Assembly: GCA_030706665.1 (NCBI GenBank)
Contig: JAUZOB010000131.1
Span: 1-8,600, forward strand
Origin: Bacteroidota bacterium
Lineage (GTDB): Bacteria; Bacteroidota; Bacteroidia; Bacteroidales; Prolixibacteraceae
Length of the DNA: 8,600 bases
Reading direction: 5' to 3'
Part shown: in pieces, positions 8,076-8,600 of the stretch
Layout: every line of letters begins with the position of its first letter
Position numbering within the stretch: the first letter of the stretch is position 1
Made by a program: the position numbers and the translations under genes
Notes under the pieces: model-generated
Told to the model about the DNA's origin: nothing
The model's database searches: none
Seen by the model: only the letters and a program-made list of their open reading frames with translations

Positions 8076-8243
8076 TAATTATACTACGATATAAAACCTC
8101 CTTTCATTTTCAGAGTTGCTAAAACAGCTCTATTTTTATATTATTTATTGCAAATCAGACTATACCTGACTGATATTATTCCACTGCATTAAACAAGACA
8201 GCACAACCATTGCCAATAAAACCGTCTCTGTTCCATCAAACAT

Positions 8244-8271
8244 TATCTCAGTGAATTAATAGACTGAGATA
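8244..8271. promoter_or_regulatory. Inverted repeat upstream of SusC, possible operator or leader hairpin
   Basis: TATCTCAGT (8244-8252) and ACTGAGATA (8263-8271) are perfect 9-base arms around a 10-base spacer. The spacing of the arm centres (19 bases, close to two helical turns) would suit a dimeric regulator; as RNA it would be a modest hairpin. A near-promoter sequence TAATGTTTG (minus strand, 8237-8245) directly abuts it, which would put the repeat in the -10 to -35 region of that candidate. Function is inferred only. Confidence 0.4.
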
Positions 8272-8332
8272 CAGTCACCAAACTTCTTATTTTTAAATTA
8301 TTATATAATAAAGAGCGTTTACTAGTCAAAAC

Positions 8333-8384
8333 ATAGACATCTAAAAGCAATTATTTTTAAAAATAATTGCTTTTAGATGTCTAT
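8333..8384. terminator. 52-base perfect palindrome, probable bidirectional terminator
   Basis: Bases 8333-8358 are the exact reverse complement of 8359-8384, with no spacer. The centre is TTTTTAAAAA, and the inner part reads AAAAGCAATTA then TAATTGCTTTT, the A-run/stem/T-run layout of a two-way terminator. It lies 13 bases beyond a minus-strand stop codon at 8397-8399 and upstream of the SusC leader, so it could insulate the PUL from the gene to its right. It has no GC-rich core, which makes a simple terminator role less certain. Confidence 0.55.
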
Positions 8385-8600
8385 TATCAAATTTTATTAA
8401 CTAACAACAGGGCACATATTTAAATAACACCCTAATAAATAGATTTTTTCGTAATAGGATAGCTCCTCAGCAGTAAGGAAGTTAAAAGGCAGGGTGCAAA
8501 CTTTGGTTGCTGGAATGATCAATGTCTGCTTTAAGAGATTTGATTATACGATAAACCGCTGATCGGCATGATTCAATGGAAATATTCATTGTTTTTGATA
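8385..8600. other. Right-hand flank, no recognised gene
   Basis: Apart from the two short overlapping minus-strand frames, nothing recognisable is seen: no full-length gene, no tRNA-like structure and no insertion-sequence end I can name. The next gene probably lies beyond the right edge. Confidence 0.5.
8397..8543 (-). other. Short open frame, possible tail of a gene or gene remnant
   Basis: On the minus strand a frame is open for 48 codons after a TAA at 8544-8546 and closes at 8397-8399. Its C-terminal part (PFNFLTAEELSYYEKIYLLG and a Cys-containing end) looks protein-like, and a palindrome that could terminate it follows at once. There is no ATG near its beginning; TTG at 8520-8522 is the first possible start. 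An overlapping 35-codon frame with an ATG at 8587-8589 ends at 8482-8484, so a frameshifted remnant of one gene is conceivable. I recognise no family. It may equally be chance. Confidence 0.18.

Larger units (their letters stand above)
7996..8332. other. SusC leader and upstream region, non-coding
   Basis: This AT-rich stretch of 337 bases lies between the SusC start codon and a long palindrome. I see no coding frame of note. A promoter for the PUL should lie here, read on the minus strand, but I find no exact TAnnTTTG: the nearest are TAATGTTTG (8237-8245) and TATGTTTTG (8326-8334), each with one extra base in the spacer. It also contains a 9-base inverted repeat and an 8-base direct repeat. 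Confidence 0.6.

Noticed and set aside
8126..8154. TTTG followed 18 bases later by TAGAGCTG on the minus strand as the SusC promoter
   Set aside because: The -7 part differs from TAnnTTTG at two positions; not convincing beside the other candidates.
8333..8384. Palindrome as a CRISPR repeat or insertion-sequence end
   Set aside because: There is one copy only, with no spacer-repeat array and no transposase gene in the window.

Overview
The window is AT-rich DNA from a member of the Bacteroidota. The evidence is a SusC/SusD outer-membrane pair, Bacteroidota-style leader peptides, start codons without clear Shine-Dalgarno sequences, and a TAnnTTTG-type promoter element. Family or genus cannot be fixed from the sequence; a Bacteroidales-like gut or environmental glycan degrader is a reasonable guess. 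The core of the window is a polysaccharide utilization locus (PUL).

Layout from left to right: (1) bases 1-747, plus strand, hold the C-terminal part of a DUF5722-type protein whose beginning lies outside the window. (2) Bases 748-987 are a convergent intergenic gap with weak hairpins and a 12-base inverted repeat. (3) The minus strand then carries four genes, read from right to left: SusC-like TonB-dependent transporter (4789-7995), SusD-like surface glycan-binding lipoprotein (3107-4762), GH16 glycoside hydrolase (2174-2956) and a DUF4855 protein (988-2094). SusC and SusD are 26 bases apart. A strong hairpin and a promoter-like element lie between SusD and GH16, so the enzymes may be partly uncoupled from the transporter. 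(4) Bases 7996-8600 hold no recognisable gene. They contain the SusC leader and upstream region, with a 9-base inverted repeat, a short direct repeat, a 52-base perfect palindrome, and what may be the tail of another minus-strand gene.

Proposed working model (inference from PUL biology): SusD and SusC capture and import oligosaccharides, GH16 cuts an internal beta-linkage of a beta-glucan or galactan-type polymer, and the DUF4855 and DUF5722 proteins, both with glycosidase-like features but no function I can assign, handle other linkages of the same glycan. No sensor or regulator (HTCS, SusR, sigma/anti-sigma) is in the window, and the SusC protein lacks the N-terminal signalling (STN) domain, so control must come from elsewhere. 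The most noteworthy elements are the two uncharacterised candidate glycosidases in a compact PUL and the palindromic non-coding structures. I see no mobile element, CRISPR array, tRNA or rRNA.
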